Positions 9,396 through 18,148 of a DNA stretch of 64,000 bases are shown piece by piece. The position numbers and the translations under genes are program-made. Location: assembly GCA_900468065.1 (NCBI GenBank), contig UBTA01000011.1, positions 1-64,000 on the forward strand, read 5' to 3'. Below the pieces are notes generated by a model. That model saw nothing but the letters and a program-made list of their open reading frames with translations, did no database searches and was not told the DNA's origin. This DNA is from Hyphomicrobiales bacterium. Lineage in GTDB: Bacteria; Pseudomonadota; Alphaproteobacteria; Rhizobiales; Rhizobiaceae. Within the stretch, counting starts at the first letter, position 1; every line of letters begins with the position of its first letter.

Positions 9396-9929
9396 TCAGC
9401 CTTCGTTGTCGAGCGAGCCTGAAACGATGTCGCGCATGTTCGGGCTGGTATCATCAGCCCGGTCCGCCGACCATTCCGCCAGCATCAGCCGCTGGGCCGC
9501 GACGCGCGCAAAATTCAGCGTGACGGACTTTCGCGTCGGCGCCGGGAGCTTATGTTCTGGTGCATCGCGAATCATCTCGGCGTCATAGCCGTCCGACAGC
9601 AGCAACCCGCATTCCTCCGGAAAAATATCCAGCGGCACGCCGCTATGGGTGGCGAAATAGAGCCGGTCGGAATGCATCCGGTAGTCCGGCCATTTCCGGT
9701 CCACCTTGAAATCCTCGATCGACGTCTTGATCTCGATGATCCAGATCTCGCCTTTCGGCGAAATGGAGATCAAGTCGGCACGCCTGCCGCTGGCAAGGGT
9801 CAGTTCCGGCAGCACGGCATGGCGCAATTCATGCAGGTAACGCTGCACACCGCGGCGAACCATCAGTGCGCGCTGCGACTGCCGCCCGTCGATCAACGGG
9901 CTGTCATTGTGGATAGAAAGAATCGCCAT
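9396..9929 (-). CDS. mmcB: MmcB-family DNA repair protein
   Basis: Its 177 residues match the MmcB-like family (PF06319), named for a Caulobacter SOS-independent DNA-damage protein. The centre carries a PD-(D/E)XK-like nuclease signature: GRRADLISI followed by IWIIEIKTSIEDFKVD, then RKWPDYRMHSDRLYFAT. This predicts a metal-dependent nuclease-like fold acting on damaged DNA; direct activity is inferred from the motif. I start at the ATG giving MAILSIHNDS. A frame 12 codons longer (to 9965) adds a Cys-rich, unlikely N-terminus. It is convergent with actR, with only seven bases between the stops. Confidence 0.88.
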   Translation of the reverse strand: MAILSIHNDSPLIDGRQSQRALMVRRGVQRYLHELRHAVLPELTLASGRRADLISISPKGEIWIIEIKTSIEDFKVDRKWPDYRMHSDRLYFATHSGVPLDIFPEECGLLLSDGYDAEMIRDAPEHKLPAPTRKSVTLNFARVAAQRLMLAEWSADRADDTSPNMRDIVSGSLDNEG

Positions 9930-10108
9930 GCATGAAAGTGTCGCACACAGCCGCTTTTGTTGCAAAAAAACAATCCACCGGGAATTTGCACTGCCGCAAA
10001 AAAATGCCGCAACGCATTCCCTTGCAATCGGGCATGAATCGCAAATAAACCATAATCACTGGTGGTCGAAACGACCCAGATATTCTTGCCTCATTTTAAG
10101 AGATCCCC

Positions 10109-10771
10109 ATGCGCCTCCGCAATGCATTCCTGCTGTGCAGCCTCGCGGCCACTCTCGCTTTGGCCAGTTGCTCCACCGCGCCGATCGCTCCCATCGGCGA
10201 AAAAGTCGCGACCAACCAGATTTTCTCGGATGGCTACGGCCCGATCGAAGATCACGGTTACGCCCTTCCGGCGATCCCGATCAACAAGGTCAACGAGCGT
10301 TTTCACCGGCAGATCGTCGATTATACGACGGATGAAAAGCCCGGCACGATCATCGTCAACACGCCAAACCGCTTCCTCTATTTCGTACTGCCCGGCGGCA
10401 AGGCCGTTCGGTACGGTATCGGCGTCGGCAAGGCTGGCTTTGCATGGGAAGGCCGCGCCTACGTCGCCTGGAAGCAGGAATGGCCGACATGGCATCCCCC
10501 GAAGGAAATGGCCGTGCGCAAGCCGGACGTTGCCCAATATGTCGAGAACGGCATGGGGCCTGGCCTGCGCAACCCGCTCGGCGCCCGCGCCATGTACCTG
10601 TTCAACGATGAAGGCAAGGACACACTGTTCCGCATCCACGGTTCGCCGGAATGGGCCTCGATCGGCACCGCCGCTTCGTCCGGCTGCATCCGCATGATCA
10701 ACCAGGACATCATCGACCTCTACGCCCGCGTTCGTCCGGGCAAGAACACCCACGTCATCGTTCAGCAGTAA
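10109..10771 (+). CDS. L,D-transpeptidase (ErfK/YbiS/YkuD family), probable lipoprotein
   Basis: This periplasmic peptidoglycan cross-linking enzyme forms 3-3 links or attaches proteins to the wall. Of 220 residues, the first 20 form a lipoprotein signal ending in lipobox LASC (lipidated Cys21). The YkuD domain covers roughly 78-220, with HGSPEW (His177) and catalytic Cys193 in SSGCIRM. Rhizobiales rely heavily on L,D-transpeptidases for polar growth, and multiple paralogues are usual. The gene is monocistronic, with a clear intrinsic terminator 30 bases after the stop. The exact paralogue (anchoring versus cross-linking) cannot be decided from sequence alone. Confidence 0.93.
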   Translation: MRLRNAFLLCSLAATLALASCSTAPIAPIGEKVATNQIFSDGYGPIEDHGYALPAIPINKVNERFHRQIVDYTTDEKPGTIIVNTPNRFLYFVLPGGKAVRYGIGVGKAGFAWEGRAYVAWKQEWPTWHPPKEMAVRKPDVAQYVENGMGPGLRNPLGARAMYLFNDEGKDTLFRIHGSPEWASIGTAASSGCIRMINQDIIDLYARVRPGKNTHVIVQQ

Positions 10772-10800
10772 TTGCTGCTTCGAGCGTCAGACGTCTTCAG

Positions 10801-10826
10801 ATCCCCGGCTTGTCCGGGGATTTTTG
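10801..10826 (+). terminator. Rho-independent terminator of the L,D-transpeptidase gene
   Basis: The arms ATCCCCGG (10801-10808) and CCGGGGAT (10814-10821) enclose a five-base loop and are followed by a run of T residues. The position 30 bases past the stop codon fits termination of the plus-strand gene. Confidence 0.85.
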
Positions 10827-11303
10827 ATTCAAGGTTGCGGATCCAACCGGTCCGATCGACGGCCATCGCACAGGTTTGCGTTCGCATGGCGAAAATCGCC
10901 TGCGGTTTTCAAAGAGCATGGAGAGCACACGCGGATGCGGAACCTCTCAGAACAAATTCAACATGGCTCCGCTTCCGCGTGGCCTTTGGCTTGTCTCGGA
11001 GCTTCCGGCTCCTACGAATGACCACCCTGTCTCGCTGCATCCCGGCCTTTCAGCCAAAACTTGCATGGCTCAACCAAACCGCAGCCTGGAAGCCGCGGGG
11101 GAGACGTTTTGAAAGCGGTTTCCCGCCCGGGCACCATCCCCCGCCGCTCGGACCGCACGTTACGGCCATGACGACGGGCACCAGCCTCTCCCTGTCCACG
11201 ACCGTCTCGCGCAACACTCCGGCGGGGGAGGCTTGAGGATTATGACCTGTGTTTTCGGGGCGGGGAAAAACGGGGATGAATTTTTTTGGATGGCCTCACG
11301 ATG
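10827..11303. other. Non-coding, inverted-repeat-rich gap between convergent genes
   Basis: No gene is called. The segment lies between the ends of two convergent genes and so needs no promoters. It contains several imperfect or perfect inverted repeats: 10883-10904 (a hairpin with GGCGA/TCGCC core), 10928-10941 with 10968-10981 (14-base arms, one mismatch, starting CACGCGGA), and 10998-11012 (GGAGC/GCTCC). A 154-codon frame directly after the transpeptidase stop has no ribosome binding site and a composition unlike a protein. A structured RNA, decayed gene or repeat cluster are all possible. Confidence 0.45.
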
Positions 11304-11447
11304 TCCGTCATGCCTGTGCCTGTCACAGGCATCCAGTCACCGCGCGTCCGCGCGGTGAGGGAACAATTTTATTCAAGGATTACAGCGTCCTTTGACCCGA
11401 CAGACGTCGGGTCGCTGGATGCCCGTCACAAGGGCGAGCATGACGGA
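11304..11447. repeat. Dispersed palindromic repeat, copy 1
   Basis: The element is bounded by inverted termini TCCGTCAT (11304-11311) and ATGACGGA (11440-11447). Inside are three hairpins: GCCTGTG/CACAGGC (11312-11330), a 10-base stem TCACCGCGCG/CGCGCGGTGA with a TC loop (11337-11358), and GACCCGAC/GTCGGGTC (11394-11413). A second copy lies at 19271-19391; outer parts are almost identical while the central stem has a different but still perfectly paired sequence. The type resembles the intergenic palindromic elements widespread in rhizobial genomes. This copy sits between convergent gene ends. Confidence 0.85.
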
Positions 11448-11581
11448 GAGTGGGGATGTACTGGCATTTCCCTTATCCAATCACCGGACAGTCAACGACA
11501 ACCAGACTTTATGACAGGCGTGAATTTCCCCGGCACAATCCATTTTTCCGGGAACGGGTTTCCCGTTCCCGGCAACCAACC

Positions 11582-13744
11582 TCAAGCCGCTTCGCTGGCC
11601 TTCAGTTCCAGGCGGCGGCGATGCAGGACCGGCTCGGTATAGCCGTTCGGCTGCTGGCGGCCCTTGAGCACCAGTTCGAGCGCTGCCTGGAAGGCGATGG
11701 AGCGGTCGAAATTGCCGGCCATCGGCGTGTAGGCCGTGTCGCCTGCATTCTGGCCATCGACGACTGCGGCCATGCGCTGCATTGTCTCGATGATCTGCGC
11801 CTTGGTGACGACGCCGTGATGCAGCCAGTTGGCCATATGCTGGGCCGAGATGCGCAAGGTGGCGCGGTCTTCCATCAGGCCGATATTGTTGATGTCCGGC
11901 ACCTTGGAGCAGCCGACGCCCTGATCGATCCAGCGGACGACATAGCCGAGAATGCCTTGCGCGTTGTTGTCCAGTTCGCGCTGGATTTCCTCTGCCGTCC
12001 AGTTCGGCCGCGATGCGACCGGGACGGACAGGATATCGCTCAGCTTTGCGCGTGTCCGGCTTTTCAGGTCCTTCTGGACAGCTGAGACATCGACCTTGTG
12101 ATAGTGGGTCGCATGCAGCGTCGCAGCCGTTGGCGAGGGAACCCAGGCGGTGTTGGCGCCGGCCTTCGGATGGGCGATCTTCTGTTCCAGCATGGCCGCC
12201 ATCAGATCGGGCATGGCCCACATGCCCTTGCCGATCTGGGCATGGCCGGACAGGCCGCATTCCAGGCCGATATCGACATTCCAGTTTTCATAGGCCGCAA
12301 TCCATGCCGCTTGCTTCATGTCGCCCTTGCGGATCATCGGACCCGCTTCCATCGAGGTGTGCATCTCGTCGCCGGTGCGGTCGAGGAAGCCGGTATTGAT
12401 GAAGACGACGCGCTCCCTGGCAGCGCGAATGCATTCCTTGAGGTTGACCGTCGTGCGGCGCTCCTCATCCATGATGCCCATCTTCATCGTATTCGGCGCC
12501 ATGCCGAGCGCCTGCTCGACACGGCCGAAGATTTCCGAGGCGAAGGCAACCTCTTCCGGGCCGTGCATCTTCGGCTTGACGACATACATCGAGCCTTCGC
12601 GCGAATTCATCCGGCGGCCATTCGGGCCGATGTCATAGAGCGCGATCAGGCCGGTGATCATCGCATCCATGATGCCTTCCGGAACCTCGTTGCCATCGCG
12701 GTCCAAAATTGCCGGGTTGGTCATCAGATGACCGACATTGCGGATGAGCATCAGCGAGCGGCACCTGACCTCGAAGGGCGAGCCATCGGGCGCCGTATAG
12801 GTAAAGTCACTATAAAGCTTGCGTTCGACCGTCTCGCCTCCTTTCTGGAAGCTTTCCTTCAGGTCGCCCTTCATCAGACCCAGCCAGTTGCGATAGACGA
12901 GGACCTTGTCCTCGGCATCGACGGCGGCAACCGAATCCTCGCAATCCATGATCGTCGTCAAGGCGGCTTCGAGATTGACGCCGGCAATGCCGGCCGGATC
13001 CGTCTTGCCGATCTCCCAGTCGCGGTTGAGGATGATCTCGATGCCAAGGCCATTGTTCCTGAGAAGCAGATGGCGCCAACCCTCGTGCTCCGCATGGCCG
13101 GCATATTGCCCCGGCAGCTTCAGCGAAACGGAGCTGTCGCCCGCCTTCAGGCGTAACTCAGCACCGGCCTCGATATCGGTGATATCGGCCCAGCGGGCTC
13201 CGTCGAGCGGTACAGCCTCGTCGAGGAAGGCCTTAGCCCACGCGACCACCTTTTCGCCGCGCTTCGAGTTGTAGCCCTTGCCCTTTTCCGTGCCGTCTGT
13301 TTCCGGAATAACGTCTGTGCCATAGAGCGCATCGTAGAGCGACCCCCAGCGGGCATTGGCGGCGTTCAGCGCATAGCGCGCGTTCATGACGGGAACGACG
13401 AGCTGCGGCCCGGCCATGGTGGCGATCTCAGGATCGACATTGCTGGTGGAGACGGTGAAATCCGGACCTTCCGGCAGGAGATAGCCGATCTCCTTCAGGA
13501 AGCCTTCATAGGCGGCCATATCGACCGGGGCGCCGTTTTTCCGGTACCAGGCGTCGAGCTTTTCCTGCAGCGCATCGCGCTTGGCCAAAAGATCACGGTT
13601 CTTCGGAGCGAGATCGTGGACGATCTGCGAGAAAGCCGCGAAGAACTGGTCCCCATCGGTGCCGGTGCCGGGCAGTGCTTCCTTGACGAGAAATTCGTGC
13701 AGACCTGCATCGATTTCCAACCCATTCTTTTCTATCCGGCCCAT
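11582..13744 (-). CDS. glcB: Malate synthase G
   Basis: It condenses glyoxylate with acetyl-CoA to malate in the glyoxylate bypass and in glycolate use. The 720-residue length and the sequence over its whole extent match the monomeric G isoform. Recognisable stretches include [17 protein letters not shown] (substrate-binding Arg region), [37 protein letters not shown] and [16 protein letters not shown] start at the ATG at 13744 because GGAG lies six bases upstream; an ATG four codons earlier (13756) has no such site. Upstream is a 16-base perfect inverted repeat (13779-13816) that may be a regulatory site. Confidence 0.96.
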   Translation of the reverse strand: MGRIEKNGLEIDAGLHEFLVKEALPGTGTDGDQFFAAFSQIVHDLAPKNRDLLAKRDALQEKLDAWYRKNGAPVDMAAYEGFLKEIGYLLPEGPDFTVSTSNVDPEIATMAGPQLVVPVMNARYALNAANARWGSLYDALYGTDVIPETDGTEKGKGYNSKRGEKVVAWAKAFLDEAVPLDGARWADITDIEAGAELRLKAGDSSVSLKLPGQYAGHAEHEGWRHLLLRNNGLGIEIILNRDWEIGKTDPAGIAGVNLEAALTTIMDCEDSVAAVDAEDKVLVYRNWLGLMKGDLKESFQKGGETVERKLYSDFTYTAPDGSPFEVRCRSLMLIRNVGHLMTNPAILDRDGNEVPEGIMDAMITGLIALYDIGPNGRRMNSREGSMYVVKPKMHGPEEVAFASEIFGRVEQALGMAPNTMKMGIMDEERRTTVNLKECIRAARERVVFINTGFLDRTGDEMHTSMEAGPMIRKGDMKQAAWIAAYENWNVDIGLECGLSGHAQIGKGMWAMPDLMAAMLEQKIAHPKAGANTAWVPSPTAATLHATHYHKVDVSAVQKDLKSRTRAKLSDILSVPVASRPNWTAEEIQRELDNNAQGILGYVVRWIDQGVGCSKVPDINNIGLMEDRATLRISAQHMANWLHHGVVTKAQIIETMQRMAAVVDGQNAGDTAYTPMAGNFDRSIAFQAALELVLKGRQQPNGYTEPVLHRRRLELKASEAA

Positions 13745-13778
13745 CGGCAACTCCATGATTTAACGCCTAAATCCGCCG

Positions 13779-13816
13779 TATAATTCCTTAAATCGAATCT
13801 GATTTAAGGAATTATA
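13779..13816. promoter_or_regulatory. Perfect 16-base inverted repeat upstream of glcB
   Basis: TATAATTCCTTAAATC (13779-13794) and its exact reverse complement (13801-13816) are separated by six bases. It lies 35 bases before the glcB start and after the end of the upstream gene, both on the minus strand. It is very AT-rich and has no T tract typical of a strong intrinsic terminator, although U-rich RNA could form. A dimeric regulator's operator is a reasonable guess, and a transcription stop for the upstream gene is the alternative. A second smaller palindrome, CAATTTCAAATTG, lies at 13820-13832. Confidence 0.6.
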
Positions 13817-13953
13817 CAGCAATTTCAAATTGATACAGCGATCTTTGCGCGTCAGGACTGACGCGCGGCGCTGTAGGTGGCCGCAGTCTCTCACGGTTTC
13901 ATTCCCTGTCAATCCAGCAAGAATGCGAAGAATTATTTCCAAAAAAGAACAAA

Positions 13954-15966
13954 TCAATCGTGGACGATTCGCGGGCGGCCACTGGCCACAGCAACGAAAC
14001 GCGCTTCGACCAGCTTGCGGCTGCCCTCGATTTCCGGCGCGTCGATCTCTTCACGCATCACCAAAGCCGGCTCAGCGGCACCGTTTGCCCGCGCCGACGC
14101 CAGCGCCGCAACCTGCGCCCGCTCGCGCGCCGCTGCAAAAGCCTGCTCCTGATCGAGGAACCGGCTGCTGGGGCCAGCCCCGTTGACGATGAAGATACCC
14201 TCTTCCGGCGCGGAGACAAAGACCGTGACCGAGGCCCGCACCTGACCGACGATGGCGCCGACGGCATTGGCAACCCCGGCCTCTGCCGGAATAGACGATT
14301 CGGCACCGAGCATGTCTGCGATAGCCGGATAATAGACCGGCGCGGACGCGCCGAGCCCTACCAGCGGGCGGTCCAGCGACAGCGAAAAGGCGACAATGCC
14401 GGGTTCGCGTTTCAGCGCCCGATCGACCGCCAGCGACACGGCCGGATCGATAGCTGCGCCATCTTCCGCAAGGCAGGAGGCGAGAATGACTTCGGCGGAC
14501 TGGCGGGTGAGCCGGGCGACGATCATCTCCGATAGCGCTTCCGCTGACGCCGCGATCGGCTTGCCCGAGCCGTCCTTTACCCGGGCTGCCAATTCAGCGC
14601 CCAACCGGGCCGCCGTTGCATTCCACTGATACTGCCGTCCGAGCACATGCATGGCATCGGATGGGGTGAGGCCGCAGATATGGACGAGACCGCGCGCCAC
14701 CAGCCTATCCAGCGTCGCCTTCTGCAATGTGCTGGTCAGGAGGCTTTCGAGCGCCACCGGCACGGCACCGATCCGATCATACAGGGCCAATTCCTGCGGC
14801 TGGAGGCCGCTTGCCAGATGATCGGGAAGCCCGGTTCGCACGGCCAGACGGCCATCGTAGCGGCCGACATGGGCAGTGCGCAGCTGGCGCTCGAGCACGG
14901 AAACGACCGCATCCTCATGGTCGACAGCGGCGAGGCTGAGCGGCAGGAACCGGCGGGGGCCGAGATCGATTTTCGCCTGCAGCCCGCGATCGTTGATGCG
15001 GACTTCCGAATCGCCGCCGAGGCCGAAGGTGCGCATCGCCACTGCCTCGACCATGGTGCGGAACCCGCCGACGACAGCGCCTTCGCCGTCCAGACGCGGG
15101 CGGCCCTGATCCAGCACCGCCACATCCGTGGTGGTGCCGCCGATATCGGAGACGACGGCATTGTCGAGACCGGTCAGGTGACGGGCGCCGACGAGGCTTG
15201 CGGCCGGGCCGGAGAGAATGGTTTCGATCGGCCGCAGCCGCGCTTCCGCCGCCGAGATCAGCGCGCCATCGCCACGCACGACCATCATCGGCACATCGAT
15301 GCCGCGGGCTTTCAGAAAACCTTCGCAGGCGCCGATCAGCCGGTCGATCATCGAGACCAGGCGGGCGTTGAGCAGCGTCGTCAGCGCCCGGCGGGGGCCG
15401 CCGAGCTTTGAAGACAGTTCATGACTGCAGGTGACCGGCAGATGCGAAACTTCGCGGATGCGGTCGCGCACCCTCTGTTCGTGAGCCGGATTCCGGACGG
15501 CGAAATAGCCGGCCACGGCGAAGGAAGAAACCTGCGTTGTGAGCTGCGGCAACGCTTCGTCGAGCAGCGTCATATCGAGCAGCGCCTCGCCGCCATGGAC
15601 ATTATGGCCGCCGGGCAGGAAGATCACCGGATCGGTTCCCAACGCTTCCAGCAGCCCATCGCGCTTCAGGTCTTCCGGGCCAAACCCGATCATCACCAGA
15701 CCGGCGCGGCCGCCCTGTCCTTCGACCAGCGCGTTGGTCGCCAGCGTCGTCGATAGCGAGACCAGGCCGATGGCGGAAGCGGGTGCCTTTGCCTGTTCCA
15801 GCACGGCTTCGACGGCACCGGCGATGCCGACCGAGAGATCATGGCGCGTGGTCAGCGCCTTTGCCTTGGCAACGACCCCGTGGGTCTCGCTGAAAAGAAC
15901 TGCGTCGGTATAGGTTCCGCCGGTGTCGATACCGAGGAGGAGATGGTCAGTCACGAGAGCGTCCAT
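13954..15966 (-). CDS. Hydantoinase/oxoprolinase family protein (HyuA type)
   Basis: Its 670 residues resemble ATP-dependent N-methylhydantoinase A / 5-oxoprolinase subunits. The N-terminus LGIDTGGTYTDAVLF is the actin-like phosphate loop of the Hydant_A_N domain. VVSDIGGTTTDVAVLD (about residues 268-283) is the second ATP-binding motif, followed by the hydantoinase_A domain with GLGGDSEVRI. No HyuB partner subunit is adjacent, so it may act alone or with a subunit encoded elsewhere. The substrate (hydantoins, oxoproline or acetone/acetophenone-like carboxylation) cannot be assigned. The start is uncertain: a GTG four codons downstream is equally plausible. The next gene on this strand is glcB, separated by a palindrome-bearing gap of about 210 bases. 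Confidence 0.85.
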   Translation of the reverse strand: MDALVTDHLLLGIDTGGTYTDAVLFSETHGVVAKAKALTTRHDLSVGIAGAVEAVLEQAKAPASAIGLVSLSTTLATNALVEGQGGRAGLVMIGFGPEDLKRDGLLEALGTDPVIFLPGGHNVHGGEALLDMTLLDEALPQLTTQVSSFAVAGYFAVRNPAHEQRVRDRIREVSHLPVTCSHELSSKLGGPRRALTTLLNARLVSMIDRLIGACEGFLKARGIDVPMMVVRGDGALISAAEARLRPIETILSGPAASLVGARHLTGLDNAVVSDIGGTTTDVAVLDQGRPRLDGEGAVVGGFRTMVEAVAMRTFGLGGDSEVRINDRGLQAKIDLGPRRFLPLSLAAVDHEDAVVSVLERQLRTAHVGRYDGRLAVRTGLPDHLASGLQPQELALYDRIGAVPVALESLLTSTLQKATLDRLVARGLVHICGLTPSDAMHVLGRQYQWNATAARLGAELAARVKDGSGKPIAASAEALSEMIVARLTRQSAEVILASCLAEDGAAIDPAVSLAVDRALKREPGIVAFSLSLDRPLVGLGASAPVYYPAIADMLGAESSIPAEAGVANAVGAIVGQVRASVTVFVSAPEEGIFIVNGAGPSSRFLDQEQAFAAARERAQVAALASARANGAAEPALVMREEIDAPEIEGSRKLVEARFVAVASGRPRIVHD

Positions 15967-16095
15967 TCGGGCAGCACCGGAAACCCGGCTTCAAAGGATA
16001 TGCACGAGGTGATATGACATCTTTCAGCGAAAGGCCATCGCTTCGCCGACATCGATAATGAGGCTGCGCGACAGCGCGGACATAAGGATCATGCC

Positions 16096-16713
16096 ATGAC
16101 TGGTTTATCGCGCATGCTCTTCATCATCCTTGCGATTGCAGGCACCCCAGGCCTCTCAATGCCTGCCGTTGCGCAGGAGGCCAGCGACGAGGAAGAGTAC
16201 AAGCCGGTGCTTCCGGATGTCGCCATCTACAAGGCGATGCTCGATGCCAACAAGACGACCGGCTGGATCCAGTTCCGCAATTACGACGACAAGCAGCTTA
16301 TCTATTTCACGGCGCTGCAGACCATGCATTGCCGGCTTTCGGAAATCCGCTATTCGGTCAATTCCGACGCGCTCGACAAGCGCTTTCCGCTCGGCAAATG
16401 CAATCCGCAGATTCCGTTCAACCTGCCCGACAGCAATACCAATGAGTATATCTACATCTCGCTGCCGGCCGGAGAGGCAAAGACGCTCGCCATCCAGGCT
16501 GTCTGGGACGATGGCGCAGGCAGCGAGATCGTCGTCTACAAGCCCTGCGAGGGCGTTGGCGACGCGACCTGCGCGGCGATCAAGACGATCAAGCGGCCGA
16601 AGAAGCAAATGCAGGAGCCGGTGGCTTCCGATTCGCCGATCCGCGCCGTGCAATCGGAAACGCCGGGAAAAACCTTTACCGCGCCGACACCTTCAGGGGC
16701 AGCCCGCCCCTAG
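16096..16713 (+). CDS. Conserved secreted hypothetical protein
   Basis: This 205-residue protein has a clear Sec signal peptide (hydrophobic 5-22, probable cleavage AVA-QE near residue 26). A compact domain follows with two or more cysteines (MHCRLSEIRYSVNS, FPLGKCNPQIPFN, YKPCEGVGDATCAAI), and a Lys/Pro/Ser-rich tail that is likely disordered. I do not recognise a named family; it looks like a periplasmic conserved protein of rhizobia, possibly with disulfides. AAGGA is suitably placed before the ATG. Its 3' end overlaps the 3' end of the convergent P450 gene by 38 bases, so the two transcripts would be antisense to each other there. Confidence 0.8.
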   Translation: MTGLSRMLFIILAIAGTPGLSMPAVAQEASDEEEYKPVLPDVAIYKAMLDANKTTGWIQFRNYDDKQLIYFTALQTMHCRLSEIRYSVNSDALDKRFPLGKCNPQIPFNLPDSNTNEYIYISLPAGEAKTLAIQAVWDDGAGSEIVVYKPCEGVGDATCAAIKTIKRPKKQMQEPVASDSPIRAVQSETPGKTFTAPTPSGAARP

Positions 16714-18070
16714 GCTGGGTGGTCAGCCGCTGCACCGGCCAGGGTTTCGTCTCCGGCGTCATGTCGAAGCGGAAGCGTTTCATCAGCACGCCGAGCGCAA
16801 TCACCGCCTCCTGCAGCGCGAACGTCGCGCCGATGCAGATACGCGGCCCAGCGCCAAACGGCAGGTACTGGAACCGATGCAGCTTGTCGCGATTTTCCGG
16901 CAGGAAGCGTTCCGGCATGAAGGCACGGGGCCGGTCCCAGTAGAGCGCGTGGCGATGCAGCGTCCAGGGCATGATCAGAACTGCGATGCCCTTGGGAATA
17001 TCCACCCGCTCGCCCACGGGCGAGGTCCAGGAATCGGCCTCAATGGCAGCCCGGTTGATCGAGGGTGCCGGCGGATAGAGCCGCATCGCCTCCTCGAACG
17101 AAGCCCGCACATGCGGCATCAGATCGAGCCAGTCCACCGGCTCGGCTCCGCTCGACAGCACGGCGTCGATTTCGGTTTCCATGTTGGCGCGCACATGCGG
17201 GGAATTGGCGACGCAATAGAGCGTCCAGGCGAGCGCCCGCGCCGTGGTTTCGTGTCCGGCGCCGATGAAGGTCAGGATATTGTCGGCGATCTCGTCGGTG
17301 GACAGCCCCTGCGGGCGTTCCAGCTGCAGGAGCAGGGTCAGGAAATCCTGGGGTGCGGCCTCTGGATCCGCGCGCATCAGCTGCCGCCGCTGATCCATGG
17401 TCTTGGCAACGATCGCCTGGAATTCCGCCATCACCTTGGCGCCACCGATGCGGGTCAACCGGGGCACCCAGGACGGTGCCAGCAGAATATCCATCGGATC
17501 GACGCGCCCCATCCTGTGCAGTAGGCGCTCGACGCTATCGGCGAACCCCTCTGTCTCGGCGGCGATCTGGCCGGAAAACAGGGTTTCCGAGAGGATCTCA
17601 TAGGTCAGCTCGGTCATGTCGGTGGCGATATTCACCACCGCACCCGTGGCGGCCGCCTCCTCGTATTTGGCGGCATATTCCTCGGTCTTCGACAGCATCC
17701 TTGTGGCGAAACCCCGCGCATGGCGCGGCGTAAACACCGGCGCCATGGCCTTGCGCGAGCGTTTCCAGACCTCACCCTCTGCCGTCAGCAGTCCATCGCG
17801 CAGGATCGGCCGCAGGATGAGGCGGCGGACCTTGGACATTTCATAGTTGGCGGCATTTTCGACGAGAATATAGCGGATCAGATTGGGATCGTTGACGATC
17901 AGGGTACGCTGCGTGACGAACTTGGTGTCGATCCAGGGCAGCGTATAGGAGGGCTCGCCCCAGAGTTCCAGCGGATTGCGCATCACCGTGCGGATGATCT
18001 GCAGGCGCGATGGCGGTACCGTGCGGGGGATCGGTGCCGGCGGTTCAAAGGGTTCGGGTCTCATATCCAT
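16676..18070 (-). CDS. Cytochrome P450
   Basis: This haem-thiolate monooxygenase has 464 residues from the ATG at 18070. All hallmark motifs are present: I-helix AGHETTARAL, K-helix EAMRLYPP (ExxR), PERF (in RAFMPERFLPENRD) and the haem loop FGAGPRICIG with the axial cysteine at about 412. There is no membrane anchor or fused reductase, so it is a soluble class I enzyme needing separate ferredoxin partners, not visible nearby. I prefer 18070 because GGAAAG precedes it by seven bases; an ATG five codons upstream (18085) is the alternative. The substrate is unknown. The sequence looks like the CYP102/CYP4-like long-chain or terpenoid-oxidising branches rather than typical short bacterial P450s, which is inference only. 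Confidence 0.93.
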   Translation of the reverse strand: MDMRPEPFEPPAPIPRTVPPSRLQIIRTVMRNPLELWGEPSYTLPWIDTKFVTQRTLIVNDPNLIRYILVENAANYEMSKVRRLILRPILRDGLLTAEGEVWKRSRKAMAPVFTPRHARGFATRMLSKTEEYAAKYEEAAATGAVVNIATDMTELTYEILSETLFSGQIAAETEGFADSVERLLHRMGRVDPMDILLAPSWVPRLTRIGGAKVMAEFQAIVAKTMDQRRQLMRADPEAAPQDFLTLLLQLERPQGLSTDEIADNILTFIGAGHETTARALAWTLYCVANSPHVRANMETEIDAVLSSGAEPVDWLDLMPHVRASFEEAMRLYPPAPSINRAAIEADSWTSPVGERVDIPKGIAVLIMPWTLHRHALYWDRPRAFMPERFLPENRDKLHRFQYLPFGAGPRICIGATFALQEAVIALGVLMKRFRFDMTPETKPWPVQRLTTQPRGGLPLKVSAR

Positions 18071-18148
18071 GACGATACTTTCCATGCGCCCCGATCTGAC
18101 CGCGGCAATCGCTCATCCTTGCATGGAGATAGGGCTATTTCAGGAAAG

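Noticed and set aside
11060-11150. A stretch whose translation resembles those seen over serine tRNA genes
   Set aside because: I tried to fold a cloverleaf; acceptor, anticodon and T stems do not pair, so no tRNA or clear tRNA remnant can be supported.
10772-11236. A 154-codon frame immediately after the L,D-transpeptidase gene
   Set aside because: It lacks an initiation signal, spans the transpeptidase terminator, and has the uneven composition of translated non-coding DNA.
16130-17524. Plus-strand frame of 464 codons spanning the hypothetical gene and P450 gene
   Set aside because: It is out of frame with a signal-peptide protein and antisense to an unmistakable P450.
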